Shown piece after piece: positions 6,505-8,694 of a DNA stretch of 8,694 bases. The translations under genes were made by a program, and so were the position numbers. The stretch's first letter is position 1, and each line of letters begins with the position of its first letter. The notes beneath the pieces were generated by a model. It worked only from the letters and a program-made list of their open reading frames with translations, ran no database searches and was not told the DNA's origin. This stretch comes from an uncultured Veillonella sp. (GTDB lineage Bacteria > Bacillota > Negativicutes > Veillonellales > Veillonellaceae), in assembly GCA_900757715.1 (NCBI GenBank), contig CAAEOZ010000113.1:1-8694 (forward strand), read 5' to 3'.

Positions 6505-6960
6505 TTAGTCCTTCATTAAATCTTGAATTTTCGCTAAAATTGTTGGAACTTCAGCTTCGGATTTTGCAATTAACAAAATAGTATCGTCCCCTGCTAATGT
6601 ACCAATAATTTCAGTCCATTTTGCATGGTCGATAGAAAATGCTACAGATTGAGCAGAACCAGGGATTGTATGTAATACAACTTGATTTAAACTGTGATCA
6701 ACCTTAATCAAAGAATCTTGGAATAGTCGGTTAATACGGCTACGAGATAAAACTACATTTTCCTCTGGAGATAATGCATAACGATAATGTCCATCGCCTG
6801 TAGGAATTTTGATTAACATCAATTCCTTAATATCACGAGAAACTGTAGCTTGTGTAACTTCAATACCTTCTTCTAGTAAGGCCGCAGCTAATTCCTCTTG
6901 TGTTTCAATCGCCTTGGACTGCACGATCTCTTTAATTTTGTTATAGCGATAGCGTTTCAT
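6505..6960 (-). CDS. argR: Arginine repressor ArgR
   Basis: ArgR is a hexameric transcription factor that represses arginine synthesis genes and can activate catabolism when arginine is bound. The 151-residue protein has an N-terminal winged helix (1-65) with recognition helix TQATVSRDIKEL (36-47). The C-terminal oligomerisation and arginine-binding domain has PGSAQSVA (100-107) and GTLAGDDTIL with Asp125-Asp126. The ATG at 6960 has a GGGAG site 6-7 nt upstream. It is the first gene of an argR-recN pair, an arrangement common in Firmicutes near nadK. A long AT-rich upstream region with an inverted repeat at 7019-7053 may contain an autoregulatory operator, but a perfect ARG box is not visible. 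Confidence 0.95.
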   Translation of the reverse strand: MKRYRYNKIKEIVQSKAIETQEELAAALLEEGIEVTQATVSRDIKELMLIKIPTGDGHYRYALSPEENVVLSRSRINRLFQDSLIKVDHSLNQVVLHTIPGSAQSVAFSIDHAKWTEIIGTLAGDDTILLIAKSEAEVPTILAKIQDLMKD

Positions 6961-7018
6961 TTTGAACTCCCTTTTTTAAACCTTGCACATAAAAGAGAAT
7001 AGTATCTTTCTGATAATA

Positions 7019-7053
7019 TTATACCATATATTCATAATTAATATATGGTATAA
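7019..7053. repeat. Perfect 13-bp inverted repeat upstream of argR
   Basis: TTATACCATATAT (7019-7031) and its exact reverse complement ATATATGGTATAA (7041-7053) flank a 9-nt spacer. It lies 59 bp before the argR start, downstream of the best promoter candidate. It could be a repressor operator or a hairpin in the argR leader RNA. No T-run follows, so it is not an obvious terminator. The minus strand contains TTATGAATATAT, which resembles one ArgR half-site. Confidence 0.55.
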
Positions 7054-7080
7054 ATCGCATATATTATACGTCTTATGCAT

Positions 7081-7108
7081 ATTATATTAATATTTAAAAT
7101 ATTGTTAA
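7081..7108 (-). promoter_or_regulatory. Candidate argR-recN promoter
   Basis: TTAACA (7108-7103) and TATAAT (7086-7081) on the minus strand are separated by 16 nt. Transcription would start near 7074, leaving a leader of about 114 nt. The region is so AT-rich that other TATAAT-like hexamers occur (7068-7063, 7023-7018), but these lack a good -35 box. The call is therefore moderate. Confidence 0.45.
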
Positions 7109-7207
7109 TATTCTATATATTGATAACGTACAAATTCATAGCTCATAAGGTTCATCTATTTATAGGGAATTAATAATTTAAAAATAGAAAAATATACATG
7201 TATAATT

Positions 7208-7231
7208 AAAATCCCCTATAAAGGGGGTTTT
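7208..7231 (-). terminator. Terminator of the nadK-mnmM unit
   Basis: AAAATCCCC (7208-7216) and GGGGGTTTT (7223-7231) form a 9-bp stem with one G-T pair around a 6-nt loop. On the minus strand the stem ends GGGGATTTTAATT, a short T-run. It lies about 50 nt after the mnmM stop codon and insulates argR-recN from the upstream genes. Confidence 0.75.
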
Positions 7232-7248
7232 ACTAACTGAGTATGAGT

Positions 7249-7267
7249 TTTATTCATAATGAATAAA
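7249..7267. repeat. 19-bp perfect palindrome after mnmM
   Basis: TTTATTCATAATGAATAAA is symmetric around base 7258. It begins 13 nt after the mnmM stop codon (minus strand) and precedes the terminator. It contains ATTCAT and ATGAAT, the units of ArgR half-sites, but in the everted order. It may be an mRNA 3'-end hairpin or a protein site. Confidence 0.4.
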
Positions 7268-7280
7268 GATATATTTCGTT

Positions 7281-7856
7281 TTATCGTTTTTGCAATATAA
7301 ATAACTCAGGTGGATTATGTATTTGGTTCATCGGATGCCAATGACATACATTATATATTTTCTGATCTAAATCTGATAAATACGATTTAAGAGACTGCAT
7401 TTCTTCAAATCCCTCTGTTGTTCCAGGGTAAGCAACTATTGTAATAACTCCAGACTTGGAAAGTTTTTGTAAACCTTCATTTATGGCATCAATGGTTTGG
7501 TGCGGTTTTGTTACAACTTGGTGATCTCCTCCAGGTAAATATCCGAGGTTAAAAATCATTAAATCGATAACTTCATCCTTTAATTGATGAGCTACCGCCA
7601 AATCATGAGAATCATGAATAAATGTTAAACTTACTTCTGGCGCAATATCATTTGATTGTAAAAGCTCTTTGCTAGTTTTAATAGCTTTCATTTGAATATC
7701 AATTCCATATAGATGGCATGCTTTTTGTGCCCGTTTAGAAAGGTATAAAAGATCATGGCCATTACCACATGTAGCATCTACTACCACTTTGGCATTTTCC
7801 ATGCATCGATCCCAGATTAAATGTTGGAATTGAACAGCATTGTTAATGTTAATCAC
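7281..7856 (-). CDS. mnmM: tRNA (mnm5s2U34) methyltransferase, YtqB/MnmM family
   Basis: This is a class I SAM-dependent methyltransferase of the YtqB family (older name: putative rRNA methylase). B. subtilis YtqB is known as MnmM, which methylates 5-aminomethyl-2-thiouridine at the tRNA wobble base. The 191 residues match the family length. The SAM-binding motif VVDATCGNGHDLLYL is at 25-39, the family hallmark NLGYLPGGD at 103-111, and NPPELFILQK near the C-terminus. The start is GTG at 7856 with a G-rich GGGGTGG site about 4 nt upstream. No better ATG is present. It follows nadK after 24 nt and shares its transcript, ending at the terminator at 7208-7231. The family is secure; the exact tRNA substrate in this organism is inferred. 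Confidence 0.88.
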   Translation of the reverse strand: MININNAVQFQHLIWDRCMENAKVVVDATCGNGHDLLYLSKRAQKACHLYGIDIQMKAIKTSKELLQSNDIAPEVSLTFIHDSHDLAVAHQLKDEVIDLMIFNLGYLPGGDHQVVTKPHQTIDAINEGLQKLSKSGVITIVAYPGTTEGFEEMQSLKSYLSDLDQKIYNVCHWHPMNQIHNPPELFILQKR

Positions 7857-7880
7857 AAAACCACCCCACTTGAGATTTAG

Positions 7881-8694
7881 TTATAACAATTCATCTCGAC
7901 GAGATGCTAACTTTTTAAATAGTGTACCAAAGAAACATTGATCCTTGAATCGTACAAATAAACAATATACAGGATTAGAGCTTATATGTAAGGTTTCTTT
8001 ATTTGTAAAAGTATAGTCAAATGTACCATCAATACAAATATGTAATTGTGGTTCTCTTTCCGGCATTGTAATTTGAATCGTATCATGTTCCTCTAAAACA
8101 AGGCTTACACCTTGAATTAAATGTGGTGCTACTGGGGTGACAATGATTGATCGATTATCTGGTTTCATGATTGGACCACCAGCCGATAGATTATAGCCGG
8201 TAGAACCTGTAGCAGAGGAAATAATTAAACCATCCGATGGGTACATTTGCGTGTGTTGATTATTAATAGACATATTAATTCGAGCCATTTTAGCAGGTTC
8301 AGCACGAGTAATGACAATTTCATTAATGATTGGTACTAACTCTTCTTCATTACCATTATTGCGGTCAATATATGCATATAAGTGGCCGCGCTTTTCAATA
8401 TTGTAATCACCGTTAGCGATACGTTTAATATGGCTTTGCATTTGGTGAATTTCAATTTGATTTAAAAAACCTAGTTCGCCAAGATTAATACCACAAACAG
8501 GTACATTATATGGATAAATTTGTCTTGCAAGATGGATGATGGTACCATCACCACCAAAACTAAAGGCAATATCGATTTGTTTGAAGATTTCTGGGCGACT
8601 TAAAATATGAGTTTCAGGAATCTTAAGTACTCGTGCAGGTGCATCTGATTCGAGATCATCTGGCAAAAATACTTCGATACCTTCATCTTTACAA
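7881..8694 (-). CDS. nadK: NAD kinase (5' end cut by window edge)
   Basis: NadK phosphorylates NAD to NADP in the cytosol, supplying the cofactor used by Asd and often DapB. In-frame sequence continues to the window edge (CKDEGIEVFLPDD...), so 270 residues are visible and roughly 20 N-terminal residues are probably missing. A TTG at 8666 is not the true start. Motifs, counted from the first visible residue, are the catalytic GGDGT (47-51), the NE motif (124-125) and SDGLIISSATGSTGY (153-167). It is the first visible gene of a unit with mnmM, 24 nt apart, followed by argR-recN. Nothing in the visible part looks damaged. Confidence 0.96.
   Translation of the reverse strand, partial: CKDEGIEVFLPDDLESDAPARVLKIPETHILSRPEIFKQIDIAFSFGGDGTIIHLARQIYPYNVPVCGINLGELGFLNQIEIHQMQSHIKRIANGDYNIEKRGHLYAYIDRNNGNEEELVPIINEIVITRAEPAKMARINMSINNQHTQMYPSDGLIISSATGSTGYNLSAGGPIMKPDNRSIIVTPVAPHLIQGVSLVLEEHDTIQITMPEREPQLHICIDGTFDYTFTNKETLHISSNPVYCLFVRFKDQCFFGTLFKKLASRRDELL

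Larger units (their letters stand above)
6961..7280. other. AT-rich intergenic region between mnmM and argR
   Basis: This 320-bp gap has no supportable gene on either strand. In minus-strand order it holds a 19-bp palindrome (7249-7267), the mnmM terminator (7208-7231), about 100 bp of featureless AT-rich sequence, a candidate argR promoter (7081-7108), a 13-bp inverted repeat (7019-7053) and the argR ribosome binding site. No LexA box was seen. Confidence 0.7.

Noticed and set aside
7075..7173. A 32-residue hydrophobic plus-strand ORF (MHIILIFKILLIFY...)
   Set aside because: It has no ribosome binding site and lies in very AT-rich DNA, where hydrophobic frames arise by chance. It also overlaps the argR promoter candidate.
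7881..8666. nadK starting at TTG 8666
   Set aside because: The frame is open to the window edge with NadK-like sequence before it, and the protein would be too short, so the true start is outside.

Overview
This window looks like the chromosome of a low-GC member of the Negativicutes, most likely a Veillonella or close relative. This is inferred from AT-rich coding sequence with Firmicutes-type signals (strong GGAGG ribosome binding sites, Bacillus-type LexA boxes, a lysine riboswitch) and from the gene content. No taxonomic search was run. It is a housekeeping region. I see no phage genes, insertion sequence, CRISPR array, rRNA or tRNA.

Left end (1-1008): an SOS control region. A divergent pair of promoters lies between the first 13 codons of an unidentified minus-strand gene (start at 39) and lexA (302-973, plus strand). 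Three LexA boxes (75-88, 111-124, 137-150) sit on or beside the two promoters. The lexA leader of about 118 nt also carries three TTGAC direct repeats at exact 11-bp spacing. lexA ends in a strong hairpin terminator that can also serve the opposite strand.

Middle (1031-4840): everything is on the minus strand. A bile acid:sodium symporter family gene survives only as its C-terminal two thirds (1031 to about 1735). Upstream of it is the lysine/diaminopimelate operon dapB-asd-dapA (4545 down to 1784), driven by its own sigma70-type promoter. A complete lysine riboswitch (4627-4790) followed by an intrinsic terminator (4556-4583) precedes dapB. The three enzymes turn aspartyl phosphate into tetrahydrodipicolinate, the precursor of peptidoglycan diaminopimelate and lysine, so repression by lysine makes sense.

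Right end (4836-8694): nadK (5' end cut by the window edge) and mnmM (YtqB-type tRNA methyltransferase) form one minus-strand unit ending at a terminator at 7208-7231. After an AT-rich gap of about 320 bp with a likely promoter and a large inverted repeat come argR and recN, 4 bp apart. recN runs directly into the dapB promoter with no terminator of its own, so any readthrough would meet the lysine riboswitch.

The most useful points are the SOS divergon with its unidentified partner gene, the compact riboswitch/terminator/ribosome-binding-site layout of the dap operon, the 11-bp repeats in the lexA leader and the decayed transporter. I did not find a convincing new multi-gene system.
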